A stretch of 64,000 bases of DNA from a virus (IMGVR_UViG_3300046787_000099:47974-111973), one strand, 5' to 3'. Positions 50,547-58,656 are shown, counted from the stretch's first letter. Made by a program: numbers and translations. Notes: a model not told the origin generated them from the sequence alone.

Positions 50547-50790
50547 TAAGATTGTAGTAGAAGTAGTTGATAAGTTTCAACAACGTAGCCAGGTAGGTAT
50601 TCGTAAATACAATACCACACTAGAAGAGAATAATCATGACAATTTCTTTGTTCATTTACAGGAAGAACTGATGGATGCCACCCTGTATTTGCAGAAGTTA
50701 TTGAGTCTAAACATAGAACTAACCAAGTTAGTTAATGAGACTCCTAACAATGCAGAACTAGGTGAGAAAATAAGAAAGTTAGTTAGATAG
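50536..50790 (+). CDS. MazG/DUF550-like pyrophosphohydrolase candidate
   Basis: 84 aa from ATG 50536 (MKTDKIVVEVVDKFQQRSQV). The segment FQQRSQVGIRKYNTTLEENN...FVHLQEELMDATLYLQKLL (about 13-55) has the RxxxGxxKY...EExxDxxxYL arrangement of small MazG/DUF550-type phage proteins, in which Glu and Asp residues bind metal and hydrolyse NTPs. With the ribonucleotide reductase next, a nucleotide-pool role fits. The core is short, so this is tentative. Confidence 0.6.
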   Translation: MKTDKIVVEVVDKFQQRSQVGIRKYNTTLEENNHDNFFVHLQEELMDATLYLQKLLSLNIELTKLVNETPNNAELGEKIRKLVR

Positions 50791-50813
50791 AATTTTCTAA
50801 ATCATTTGTTTAT

Positions 50814-50850
50814 AAGGGTATGCCTTGGTAATTTGCAAACCCTTTCTTTT
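50814..50850 (+). terminator. hairpin upstream of nrdJ
   Basis: AAGGGT (50814-50819) and ACCCTT (50839-50844) enclose a 19-nt loop, followed by TCTTTT. It is 22 nt upstream of the nrdJ start, in the same pattern as the other hairpin-leader pairs. Confidence 0.6.
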
Positions 50851-50872
50851 AAAATTTAAACAACAAAAACAT

Positions 50873-52723
50873 ATGGATTTAGGATTAGAAGCGTTAAGTA
50901 AAATTACTGTATTCAGTAAGTATGCAAAGTTTATTCCTAGTAAGAATAGACGTGAAACATGGGATGAGATTGTCAATCGTTATGAAGACATGATGATCAA
51001 GAAGTACCCATTCTTAAGTCAGGCTATCGTAGAGACAGCCAAGATGATTAGAGACAAGAAGATCCTTCCATCTATGAGAGCATTACAGTTTGCTGGTCCA
51101 GCAGCTGAGGTGAACAATGCTCGTATCTACAACTGTTGCTATCTACCTATTGACAGCTTACATAGTTTCTCTGAGTCTATGTTCTTGTTGTTAGGTGGTA
51201 CAGGTGTAGGTTACTCAGTACAACGTCACCATGTATCACAATTACCAGCTATCACTAAACCAGGCAAAGCTCGTAACTATCTGATTGAGGATTCTATCAT
51301 GGGATGGGCTGATGCAATCAAGGTGTTAATGAAAGCTTACCTAGAAGGTGGGTTCATGCCTAAGTTTGACTTCCGTGCTATTCGTGAGAAAGGTGCAACA
51401 TTGGTAACAGCAGGTGGTAAAGCACCAGGTCCTGAGCCATTGAAGCTATGCCTGACACACGTTCAAGCTCTCTTAGATAGAAAGCATGAGGGAGAAACAT
51501 TATCTCCTCTAGAATGCCATGATATCTTATGTCACATTGCTAACTCTGTACTTGCTGGTGGTATTCGTAGATCAGCTATGATCTCTCTATTTGATCACGA
51601 TGATGAAGAGATGATTACATCTAAGTATGGTAACTGGTGGGAGACTAATGAGCAACGTGGTAGAGCTAACAACTCAGCTGTATTACAACGTGGTGACATC
51701 AGTGAAGAAACATTCATGAACTTATGGAAGCGTGTAGAAGCGTCTGGATCAGGAGAGCCTGGTATCTACTGGACTAACAACAAAGATTGGGGAACTAATC
51801 CATGTTGTGAGATTGCTCTACGTCCTTATCAGTTCTGTAACTTATGTGAGGTGAATGTATCTGATGTAACAGACCAAGAAGACCTGAATGCTCGTGTGGC
51901 AGCAGCTGCTTTCTTTGGTACATTACAAGCAGGATTTACTGACTTCCATTACTTACGTCCTATCTGGGCTAAGACAACACAGAAAGATGCTCTATTAGGT
52001 ATTGGTATGACAGGTATTGGTTCAGGAGAAATCTTGAAATACGATCTTGAGATTGCTGCTGAAGTAGCTAAGACTGTGAACAGATTAATCACTGAGAAGA
52101 CTGGTACAAACGAGGCAGCTCGTATCACTTGTATCAAACCATCAGGAACTACATCACTAGTGTTAGGAACAGCATCTGGTATTCATGCTTGGCATAATGA
52201 CTATTACTTACGTACAATGCGTTTCAACAAGAATGAAGACATTGCTATGTACTTAATGGAGAATCATCCTGAGCTATGTGAAGATGATGTGTTACGTCCT
52301 ACAGACACTGTATGTGTACGTATTCCAGTAAAAGCACCAGAAGGATCTATCTTCCGTACTGAGACAGCACATGATACATTAGAACGTGTAAAGCATTTCT
52401 CTACAGAGTGGATTAAGAATGGTCATGTTGATGGAGACAACACTCACAATGTAAGTGCTACAATATCTATCAAGGATGATGAGTGGCCTTCAGTAGGTCA
52501 GTGGATGTGGGATAACCGTGAGTTCTATAATGGACTATCAGTATTAAACTACTGGGGTGGTTCATACCAACAAGCTCCTTTTGAAGACATCACTGAAGAA
52601 GATTACAATTCACGAATTGTAAAACTTAAAGAGTTAGACTTAACTAAAGTAACAGAGAAAGATGACAATGTTGAATTCGGACAAGTTGCAGCCTGTGCAG
52701 GAGGAGCCTGTAGCATTGATTAA
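50873..52723 (+). CDS. nrdJ: adenosylcobalamin-dependent ribonucleotide reductase (class II)
   Basis: 616 aa from ATG 50873 (MDLGLEALSKITVFSKYAKF); upstream text to 50825 is leader. Motifs: ARIYNCCYLP (83-92) with the substrate-site Cys, GGTGVGYS (108-115), NPCCEIALRPYQFCNLCEVN (309-328) with the thiyl-radical Cys and catalytic Glu, KPSGTTS (about 422) and a C-terminal CAGGACSID redox pair (608-616). The order and length fit monomeric class II reductases (RTPR type), which reduce ribonucleotides to deoxyribonucleotides using coenzyme B12. The phage thus makes dNTPs with or without oxygen. Confidence 0.9.
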   Translation: MDLGLEALSKITVFSKYAKFIPSKNRRETWDEIVNRYEDMMIKKYPFLSQAIVETAKMIRDKKILPSMRALQFAGPAAEVNNARIYNCCYLPIDSLHSFSESMFLLLGGTGVGYSVQRHHVSQLPAITKPGKARNYLIEDSIMGWADAIKVLMKAYLEGGFMPKFDFRAIREKGATLVTAGGKAPGPEPLKLCLTHVQALLDRKHEGETLSPLECHDILCHIANSVLAGGIRRSAMISLFDHDDEEMITSKYGNWWETNEQRGRANNSAVLQRGDISEETFMNLWKRVEASGSGEPGIYWTNNKDWGTNPCCEIALRPYQFCNLCEVNVSDVTDQEDLNARVAAAAFFGTLQAGFTDFHYLRPIWAKTTQKDALLGIGMTGIGSGEILKYDLEIAAEVAKTVNRLITEKTGTNEAARITCIKPSGTTSLVLGTASGIHAWHNDYYLRTMRFNKNEDIAMYLMENHPELCEDDVLRPTDTVCVRIPVKAPEGSIFRTETAHDTLERVKHFSTEWIKNGHVDGDNTHNVSATISIKDDEWPSVGQWMWDNREFYNGLSVLNYWGGSYQQAPFEDITEEDYNSRIVKLKELDLTKVTEKDDNVEFGQVAACAGGACSID

Positions 52724-52832
52724 ACCATTATCCAGTGAGTATCTCTCTAGTAGAGGTACTTGCTGTGGAAATCATTGCAAAAATTGCCCTTACTATCCAA
52801 GATTTGTAGCAGGGACAAGAACAAAGAATTAG
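52662..52832 (+). CDS. DUF5522-like Cys-rich mini-protein
   Basis: 56 aa, ATG 52662 or 52668, overlapping the 3' end of nrdJ in another frame by 62 nt. The C-terminal half LSSEYLSSRGTCCGNHCKNC then PYYP matches the pattern L..xYLxxRGxCCGNxCxNCPY of the DUF5522 family of small Bacteroidota proteins. The four Cys probably bind zinc or another metal. Linked to the reductase gene by overlap; role unknown. Confidence 0.75.
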   Translation: MTMLNSDKLQPVQEEPVALIKPLSSEYLSSRGTCCGNHCKNCPYYPRFVAGTRTKN

Positions 52833-52857
52833 TGTTTATTATTTTGATTGTGTAGTC

Positions 52858-52896
52858 AAATAGCCTAGGTGTTTTACGTCTAGGCTATTTCTTTTT
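52858..52896 (+). terminator. rho-independent terminator after nrdJ unit
   Basis: AAATAGCCTAG (52858-52868) pairs with CTAGGCTATTT (52880-52890), followed by CTTTTTTC. It separates the nrdJ unit from recA, whose ATG is 46 nt downstream. Confidence 0.9.
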
Positions 52897-52941
52897 TCAG
52901 TTAATTTTCGTAAATTTAAGAAACAAAAAAACATAAATAGA

Positions 52942-54027
52942 ATGGCTAAGAAGCAAGTAGAAACAGACGGAAAGTCTAAGTTTGAAGCAGCGTTAGATGC
53001 TCTAAACAAGAAGTATGGTGCAGGTACTGTCCTAACATTAGGCAGTAAAACTGATGGAGATTATGATGTTATCTCTACAGGATCAATTGGATTCGATCAC
53101 ATCACATTAGGTACAGGTGGCTTTGTAAAAGGTAAGCTGTATGAGCTAATGGGCTGGGAGGGTAGCGGCAAATCAACAGTGTGTGGTCATGCTGTAGCTA
53201 ACTGTCAGAAGACTGGTGGTACAGTGTTGTATATCGATGGTGAGCATGCTGTAGATAAGAAGTATTTCGAAGCATTAGGTGTTGATACATCTAAGATGTT
53301 GATTGCTCAGCCTACATGTGGTGAGGAGGGTTTCCAGATTGCTATGGATATGATTGAGACAGGAGATATTGATCTTGTTATCATTGACTCAGATTCATCA
53401 TTGATTCCTAAGAAGATGTTAGATGGTGATGTAGGTGATAGCACTATCGGTAGAAAAGCTCTATTGAATAGTAATGCATATCCTAAGTTAAAAGGTGCAC
53501 TATCAGAACACAACGTATGTGTGATTGTTGTATCTCAGTATCGTGAGAAGATTGGTATGATGTTTGGTAATCCCACTACAACTCAGGGTGGTCATGCATT
53601 GAAGTTCTACTCAGATGTTCGTGTAGAGGTGAGTAAATCAGCAGCAAAAGACGGTGATGTTCAGTATGGTAATGTTACCAAGGTGAAAGCTATCAAGAAC
53701 AAGATGTCTCCTCCTTACAGACTACATGCATTTGAGATTGTGTATGGTGTAGGTATTGATAAGATGCTAGAGATTATGGAAATGGCTAGTGACTTTGAAA
53801 TCTTACGTAAGTATGGTAAGACTATCACATACAAGGAGACTAAGTATCCTGTAGATGAGTTCAGAACTTTACTAGAAGACAATGAAGAGTTCTTCAATCA
53901 ATTACGTCAAGATATCATTGACAAGATTAATCAAACAGAATTAGCTGTTGAAGAACCTACAGCTGAAGAGCCAGTAGCAGAAGCAAAGTTAAACTTAAAC
54001 TTATTCGAAGATGAAAGTATTATTTAA
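52942..54027 (+). CDS. recA: RecA-like recombinase
   Basis: 361 aa. GWEGSGKST (71-79) is Walker A, TVLYIDGEHAVDK (92-104) contains the conserved Glu, LVIIDSDSSLIPKK (around 145-158) is Walker B, and VVSQYREKIGMMFGNPTTT (around 198-216) matches RecA motif 3 (NQxRxKIGxxFGxPxxTxGG). The C-terminus carries an acidic Glu/Ala-rich tail. It coats ssDNA and exchanges strands. It overlaps the dUTPase gene by 17 nt. This full-length RecA, besides the Sak4-like ATPase, gives the phage two recombination ATPases. Confidence 0.95.
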   Translation: MAKKQVETDGKSKFEAALDALNKKYGAGTVLTLGSKTDGDYDVISTGSIGFDHITLGTGGFVKGKLYELMGWEGSGKSTVCGHAVANCQKTGGTVLYIDGEHAVDKKYFEALGVDTSKMLIAQPTCGEEGFQIAMDMIETGDIDLVIIDSDSSLIPKKMLDGDVGDSTIGRKALLNSNAYPKLKGALSEHNVCVIVVSQYREKIGMMFGNPTTTQGGHALKFYSDVRVEVSKSAAKDGDVQYGNVTKVKAIKNKMSPPYRLHAFEIVYGVGIDKMLEIMEMASDFEILRKYGKTITYKETKYPVDEFRTLLEDNEEFFNQLRQDIIDKINQTELAVEEPTAEEPVAEAKLNLNLFEDESII

Positions 54028-54439
54028 GAAGTTGCATCCTGAGGCCGTTAAGCCTAAGTTTGGTAAGCCAGGAGATGCAGGTGCAGATCTTGTAGCTACA
54101 TCAGTTGATTTCTCTAGAGATAGTAACAGTCAAATAGTATATGGCACAGGACTTGCAGTAGAGATACCAGAAGGAATGGTGGGACTTGTATTCCCACGTT
54201 CCTCTATACGTAACTATGATCTTGTACTAAGTAATGGTGTAGGTGTAATCGATAGTGGATATAGAGGTGAGATCATGGCTACTTTTAATCTAAAGAATCC
54301 ATGGGCAGATATCTATAAAGTAGGTGATCGTATTGCTCAGTTAGTAATTGTACCTGTGCCACTAATCACTTATGCTGAGACACAGGAGTTATCAGAAACT
54401 ACTAGAGGAACAGGAGGACATGGCTCAACTGGAGTCTGA
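54011..54439 (+). CDS. dut: deoxyuridine triphosphatase
   Basis: 142 aa trimeric-type dUTPase with all five motifs: DAGADLVA (22-29), PRSSI (62-66), GVGVIDSGYRGEI (76-88), RIAQLVIVP (107-115) and the P-loop-like RGTGGHGSTG (131-140). It hydrolyses dUTP to dUMP and PPi, keeping uracil out of phage DNA. Its 5' end overlaps recA by 17 nt in another frame, and its 3' end is followed by an HNH gene. Confidence 0.95.
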   Translation: MKVLFKKLHPEAVKPKFGKPGDAGADLVATSVDFSRDSNSQIVYGTGLAVEIPEGMVGLVFPRSSIRNYDLVLSNGVGVIDSGYRGEIMATFNLKNPWADIYKVGDRIAQLVIVPVPLITYAETQELSETTRGTGGHGSTGV

Positions 54440-54505
54440 TTATTTTCCAGTAACTTTCTTGCAATTGTTAAATAATATACATATCTTTATTAAAAAATAT
54501 TAGAT

Positions 54506-55141
54506 ATGAATGTTAAAATTGGATCTCAGGTAGGTAACTGGAAAGTTACCTCTGAGAAATATAAGAAAGATAATATTTACTGGAATGATTGTGAGTGTGT
54601 GTGCGGTAAAATTAGTTCTATAAGAACTTGGCATCTTAACAACAGTAAAACTAAAGGTTGCGGATGTACCAATATAAAAGGTAGATTTCCATCAAAGTGT
54701 GTTGGAGATTTGTCAAGTTCTTATGTTAGTACAATAAAGTATAAACGTACTAGTAAAGGAATGATTTTCTCTGAAGAAGTTACTATGGAATATCTATGGG
54801 AATTGTTTCAGAAACAAAATGGTAAGTGTGCTATATCTGCAATACCTATATTTCTAAATCCTAGATGGTCAGAACAGAATAAAGGAGGTAAGACAGACAT
54901 AATACAAACAGCATCACTTGATAGAATCAATAGCTACAAAGGTTATGAGATAGGCAATGTGCAGTGGGTACATAAAGACATTAACATGATGAAAGGATCA
55001 ATCAATCAGAATGATTTCATTATGTTTTGTAAAAAAGTAGCTGAACATAATATCAATAATGATTATGATGTAGATTTTGAAGGACCTTTGAAGTATTATA
55101 AAATCAACAGAAAAGATGAGTCTAGGAGCACGGGAGTGTAG
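54506..55141 (+). CDS. HNH homing-type endonuclease
   Basis: 211 aa. The C-terminal core TASLDRINSYKGYEIGNVQW followed by VHKDINMMKGSI (about 131-162) has the SLDRIxSxxGYxxxNVQWVHxxINxMK signature of His-Me-finger homing nucleases. The N-terminus has C31, C33, C35 and C52/C54 in CECVCGK and GCGCTN, a zinc-ribbon DNA-binding part. It lies between dut and a NinG-like gene, interrupting an otherwise tightly packed region (66-nt gap before it), as expected for an inserted homing gene. Confidence 0.85.
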   Translation: MNVKIGSQVGNWKVTSEKYKKDNIYWNDCECVCGKISSIRTWHLNNSKTKGCGCTNIKGRFPSKCVGDLSSSYVSTIKYKRTSKGMIFSEEVTMEYLWELFQKQNGKCAISAIPIFLNPRWSEQNKGGKTDIIQTASLDRINSYKGYEIGNVQWVHKDINMMKGSINQNDFIMFCKKVAEHNINNDYDVDFEGPLKYYKINRKDESRSTGV

Positions 55142-55511
55142 CATAGATGGCTGTAAGAACAGAGTTTGGTCTAAGGGGGTGTGTAGAAATCACATCCCCA
55201 AAGAATCAATGAGTAGAGGGACAGCAAAAGCTCCTCGTACAGAACCAAACCCCATGCATGTTTTCTTTAAGCAGATATGGAAAGAACGTAAACACTATTC
55301 TGAACTTAGTGGAATCTATCTAGGATCAGAAGCAATGTCAACATTCTTTCACCACATACTCCCTAAAGAGAAATATCCAGAGCAGGCATATGATAAATCT
55401 AATATTATTTTGCTAACTTTGGATGAGCATACTAATGTAGAGAATGATATCTATAAGTATGAGAAGATTAATCAGTTAAGAATACAACTATTAAACAACA
55501 TAAACCAATGA
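55116..55511 (+). CDS. NinG/HNH-like recombination nuclease candidate
   Basis: 131 aa. The N-terminus CSIDGCKNRVWSKGVCRNHI (about 8-27) is a treble-clef-like zinc motif. The body has FFHHILPKEKYPEQAYDKSN followed by IILLTLDEHTNVE (about 76-108), where His, Asn and His are arranged like an HNH core. NinG-like nucleases act on recombination intermediates. It overlaps the HNH homing gene by 26 nt. Confidence 0.7.
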   Translation: MSLGARECSIDGCKNRVWSKGVCRNHIPKESMSRGTAKAPRTEPNPMHVFFKQIWKERKHYSELSGIYLGSEAMSTFFHHILPKEKYPEQAYDKSNIILLTLDEHTNVENDIYKYEKINQLRIQLLNNINQ

Positions 55512-55858
55512 CAGTAGAACAAATTGCACAAGTATGTCATGAAATCAATAAAGCTTATTGTGAAGCTTTAGGTGACAATACTCAAGTTGCTTGGGAAGAG
55601 GCTCCTGAGTGGCAAAAAACATCAGCAATCAATGGTGTAAAATTTCACATTGACAATCCTGATGCTGGACCAGAAGCATCTCATAATGCTTGGTTTGATG
55701 AAAAAATTCTTGATGGATGGGATTATGGTAAAGTAAAAGATGTAGAGAACAAGTATCATCCATGTCTTGTTCATTTTAGTAGATTACCTAAAGAACAACA
55801 AGCAAAAGATTATTTATTTAGACAAGTAGTACATTCATTATTAAACCAAACAAACTAA
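55508..55858 (+). CDS. RyR-domain protein
   Basis: 116 aa. IAQVCHEINKAYCEALGDNT...WEEAPEWQKTSAINGVKFH...DAGPEASHNAWF...DGWDYGKVKD (about 6-80), HPCLVHFSRLPKEQQAKDYL (about 85-104) and FRQVVHSL follow the RyR-domain consensus, also found in many phage and bacterial proteins. The domain binds ligands in the ryanodine receptor; phage members have no proven role. It is ATGA-coupled upstream and overlaps the next gene by one base. The complete domain makes up the whole protein. Confidence 0.9.
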   Translation: MTVEQIAQVCHEINKAYCEALGDNTQVAWEEAPEWQKTSAINGVKFHIDNPDAGPEASHNAWFDEKILDGWDYGKVKDVENKYHPCLVHFSRLPKEQQAKDYLFRQVVHSLLNQTN

Positions 55859-56139
55859 TGACAAACCAATTCTTTTACACTCGTAAAGATGGAGATACTG
55901 TATACACAGACTCTTTCAACATCAACAAGGTAATTCGTACAGTACAAACTGGTGAAGATGAGCTATTAGTATTACTAGATGACATCCACGAACGTGTTGT
56001 GGAAACTCCAAACATCAATCCTAAGACTAACAAGATGGTAGGCATCTCACGTAAGCGTGATGTATACCAATCAGAGATTCACTTACATGGTGAAGATATT
56101 GCACGATTCAAAAGCACAACCAACATATCATTAATCTAA
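55858..56139 (+). CDS. 93-aa protein, unknown
   Basis: MTNQFFYTRKDGDTVYTDSF, then DELLVLLDDIHERVVETPNI and SRKRDVYQSEIHLHGEDIAR. Beta-rich with an acidic or basic alternation. Joined by one-base overlaps with the RyR and GroES-like genes. The position suggests joint expression with the GroES-like protein; function not recognised. Confidence 0.7.
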   Translation: MTNQFFYTRKDGDTVYTDSFNINKVIRTVQTGEDELLVLLDDIHERVVETPNINPKTNKMVGISRKRDVYQSEIHLHGEDIARFKSTTNISLI

Positions 56140-56426
56140 TGGCAGATTTCAAATTATTACGTGGCAATAGAATATTGCTAGACCTTCCTAAGAAGGAAGA
56201 AGGTAAACTCATTGTAGATGAGAACACAAAGGAAGCTCTTGAGAAAGAGATGATGCAGAAGCTAAACAAACTTACAGTGTACTCTGTAGGTGATTTAGTT
56301 ACAGACATCAAAGCAGGTGATGTTATCTTAGTAGATCCATCAGCTTTACAGAAAGCACCAGTGATTCCTATTGGTGGAGACAACAAGTTATTAGTATCAC
56401 CATTTGACGTGATTTTGGTTTGGTAA
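56139..56426 (+). CDS. GroES-like co-chaperonin
   Basis: 95 aa, the size of GroES. It begins with LLRGNRILLDLPKKEEGKLI (like the GroES opening RPLxDRVLVKxxEEExKTxGGI) and has the end AGDVILVDPSALQKAPVIPI then LLVSPFDVILVW, the GroES dome/base strands. A central LNKLTVYSVGDLVTDI corresponds to GxxVxAVGxG. It would cap the host GroEL barrel to fold phage proteins, as T4 gp31 does for the capsid protein. The mobile loop resembles no host sequence, so target choice is unknown. Confidence 0.75.
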   Translation: MADFKLLRGNRILLDLPKKEEGKLIVDENTKEALEKEMMQKLNKLTVYSVGDLVTDIKAGDVILVDPSALQKAPVIPIGGDNKLLVSPFDVILVW

Positions 56427-57176
56427 ATGGAATACATCACATGCCATATAGGAGGTAGACTTGGTAACAACTTGTTTATGATTGCTAATGCTTATGCAAG
56501 AGCACTAGATGAGAATAAACGTTTTGTTGTTTACAAAGACTATCTCACATATGGCAGTGATGACTATCCTGCTAACATCTTTAGAAAGATTGATCTAGTA
56601 GAAGAACTAGACAGGTCACAGCAGGCATATGTAGGATACTTTCAGAGTGAGTCATACTTTGATAAGTATAGTGAGAACATCAAGTCTCTATTCAGTTATC
56701 CTCTTGAGTTTGAACAAAGAATACGTACAGAGCTACCATTCATATTTGATGGTGGTGTAACAGTAGTCAATGTTCGTAGAGGTGACTATCTACATTCCCC
56801 CAACTATCATCCCGTAGTAACTCCAGAATATCTTTACAAAGCAAACGAGTGGATTCCCAACACCACACATTATCTAATTGCTAGTGATGATATTCCTTGG
56901 TGTAAGGAGAACTTACAGTTCCCTAACGCAACGTATCTAGAAGGATACAACAGCTATGAGCAGTTATGGATATTATCCATGTGCCAGAACTTTATCATAT
57001 CCAACTCATCATTCTCTTGGTGGGCTGCATATCTCTCAAGACATCCTAACAAAATTGTTGTAGCACCTGAAACATGGTTTGGTCCAGAGTATCCACATGA
57101 TTGGGATTCTATGTATTGTAAAGATTGGATCATTGTACCAACCTATTTTGAACAAGGCTTAATTAAACCAAAATGA
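56427..57176 (+). CDS. alpha-1,2-fucosyltransferase-like (GT11)
   Basis: 249 aa. GGRLGNNLFMIANAYA (9-24), VVNVRRGDYL (about 111-120) and ISNSSFSWWAAYLS (about 188-202) are the three conserved blocks of GT11 fucosyltransferases. This enzyme moves fucose from GDP-fucose onto a galactose-containing acceptor, normally in capsular or O-antigen chains. It is cytoplasmic, with no membrane segment. It is followed with a 4-nt overlap by a GT2 gene, and a third glycosyltransferase is encoded at 61514-62530. Confidence 0.9.
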   Translation: MEYITCHIGGRLGNNLFMIANAYARALDENKRFVVYKDYLTYGSDDYPANIFRKIDLVEELDRSQQAYVGYFQSESYFDKYSENIKSLFSYPLEFEQRIRTELPFIFDGGVTVVNVRRGDYLHSPNYHPVVTPEYLYKANEWIPNTTHYLIASDDIPWCKENLQFPNATYLEGYNSYEQLWILSMCQNFIISNSSFSWWAAYLSRHPNKIVVAPETWFGPEYPHDWDSMYCKDWIIVPTYFEQGLIKPK

Positions 57177-57868
57177 TATCAGTATTAACTATTACCTACA
57201 AGAGGCATCACCTTCTTGAGGAGGCTATCGAATCTTTCTTAAGACAAGATTGCAAAGACTGTGAGATGGTTGTTGTGAATGACAACCCAGAAGTAGATTA
57301 TATCTATGAACACGAGAGAGTGAAGATCATTAACTGCAAAGAAAGATTCCCATCCATAGCATCTAAGCTAGAGTGGGGATACAAGCAGTGCAAGCATGAC
57401 TACATCTATCGTCTGGATGATGATGATTTGTTAGCTTCATGGGCTCTTGAGAATGTCAAAGCAGATATATTAGCTAATCCAGGATATGAGATCTACAGAA
57501 GCAGAGGAATGTATTTCTTTGTTAACAATGAGTTTCAGAAAGAGGATAGCAATATCAACAATGGTAATGTGTATACTAAAGCTTACCTAGACAGGATCAA
57601 GTTTCCTGATAAGAGTGGAGATGAAGATATGTACATCACGTTCAGAAATGATGCTAGTATCTATGAATCTAAGTTAAAGCACACCATGTTGTACAGATGG
57701 GGCATGAACACCCTACATATATCAGGCATGGGTATCCAACCTAATGAGGTAGTGTTAGCAAAGGCTGATGAAATGTTAGATAACACTAGAGGAGAGATGA
57801 AACTCAATCCTCACTTTGATAATGACTACTATAAACAGTTAGTCAAACCTTATGCATGGCATAGATAG
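57173..57868 (+). CDS. family 2 glycosyltransferase
   Basis: 231 aa. The GT-A start SVLTITYKRHHLLEEAIESF (3-22), DCEMVVVNDNP (29-39) and the metal-binding acid cluster YRLDDDDLL (about 82-90) fit GT2. It transfers a sugar from a nucleotide donor; acceptor unknown. Coupled to the fucosyltransferase gene by ATGA and followed by the bidirectional terminator at 57877-57897, so the two form the end of the rightward unit. Confidence 0.9.
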   Translation: MISVLTITYKRHHLLEEAIESFLRQDCKDCEMVVVNDNPEVDYIYEHERVKIINCKERFPSIASKLEWGYKQCKHDYIYRLDDDDLLASWALENVKADILANPGYEIYRSRGMYFFVNNEFQKEDSNINNGNVYTKAYLDRIKFPDKSGDEDMYITFRNDASIYESKLKHTMLYRWGMNTLHISGMGIQPNEVVLAKADEMLDNTRGEMKLNPHFDNDYYKQLVKPYAWHR

Positions 57869-57876
57869 AAAAGAAA

Positions 57877-57897
57877 AAGGCTCCCAAAAGGAGCCTT
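57877..57897. terminator. bidirectional terminator between convergent units
   Basis: AAGGCTCC (57877-57884) and GGAGCCTT (57890-57897) with an AAAA-containing loop; CTTACTT follows on the plus strand and TTTTCTTTTC on the minus strand. It lies between the convergent glycosyltransferase and basic-protein units. Confidence 0.9.
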
Positions 57898-57944
57898 CTT
57901 ACTTAGTATGAATCACAAAAAATCACAAAATGAAAAACAAGTTG

Positions 57945-58118
57945 TTACTTAGATAGTCTCTTCTGTTTCATAGGAGCCATAGGAGACTTCAATCTCTTTG
58001 GTGTATCAGCTTCCCTCATATAATTACCATTGATTGGTTTAGGAGCTGGTACCTTTGGTGCCTTACGTGGTGCACCTGACTTTTTTGCTTTACCAGCAGT
58101 CATGTTACTTGCAGCCAT
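57945..58118 (-). CDS. 57-aa basic protein
   Basis: ATG 58118: MAASNMTAGKAKKSGAPRKA, then KVPAPKPINGNYMREADTPK. Very basic, rich in Lys, Ala and Pro, disordered in appearance, ending QKRLSK. It overlaps the preceding gene by 14 nt. Part of a string of eight tiny basic genes (57945-59613). Possibly packaged with DNA; role unknown. Confidence 0.65.
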   Translation of the reverse strand: MAASNMTAGKAKKSGAPRKAPKVPAPKPINGNYMREADTPKRLKSPMAPMKQKRLSK

Positions 58119-58461
58119 ACTTACATTTCTTTACAGACTTACCCATCTTAGCTTTACCTTTAGTAGCACCTGCGATTTTATCAGCATATGTAGCTTTATC
58201 ATAAGGAGGAGCAAGTTTAGCAAATGATGTACCATCTTGAGCTTTCTTTACTGCACCACCCATTTTCTTCTTAGGTTTAGGCATTGCACCAGAAGGACCT
58301 GAACCAGGACCATCGCCAAATTTAAGGTTTGTTTTCTTCTCTAACTCAAGATCAGCACCTTTAAGTTTGTTATAAGCACCAATTTCACCACCCATTGGTT
58401 TACCTTTTGCTACGAGCTTAGCTTTACCGCCCATTTGCATCTTTTTCTTAATCATTGCCAT
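58105..58461 (-). CDS. 118-aa basic Gly/Lys-rich protein
   Basis: MAMIKKKMQMGGKAKLVAKG at the N-terminus and FGDGPGSGPSGAMPKPKKKM in the middle. The end has KKAQDGTSFAKLAPPYDKAT and a CKYGC pair. The KKAQDGTSF and GGKAK repeats are recurrent in small basic proteins of crAss-like phages, which I infer to be virion-associated. Strong positive charge would suit DNA or RNA binding. Confidence 0.7.
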   Translation of the reverse strand: MAMIKKKMQMGGKAKLVAKGKPMGGEIGAYNKLKGADLELEKKTNLKFGDGPGSGPSGAMPKPKKKMGGAVKKAQDGTSFAKLAPPYDKATYADKIAGATKGKAKMGKSVKKCKYGCK

Positions 58462-58463
58462 TG

Positions 58464-58652
58464 TTATTTCTTTTTAGACATTTTAGTTGCACCTAATTGC
58501 TTGTCTTTCTTCAAGACAGCTTTACCCTTAGCACCTGCTAATGTTTTCTCTTGAACCTTAGTCCAAGCACCTTTAGGATCTATAGGTCCTACACGCTTAT
58601 TGGAAGCTTTAAGTCCTGTAAGACTACCTCCTGACTTCTTTGCTGTTGCCAT
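58464..58652 (-). CDS. 62-aa basic protein
   Basis: MATAKKSGGSLTGLKASNKR, PIDPKGAWTKVQEKTLAGAK, ending KKDKQLGATKMSKKK. Lys-rich and apparently disordered, with one helical stretch. ATG start with leader AATAAT after its neighbour. Role as for the rest of the basic-gene string: unknown, possibly structural. Confidence 0.65.
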   Translation of the reverse strand: MATAKKSGGSLTGLKASNKRVGPIDPKGAWTKVQEKTLAGAKGKAVLKKDKQLGATKMSKKK

Positions 58653-58656
58653 TATA

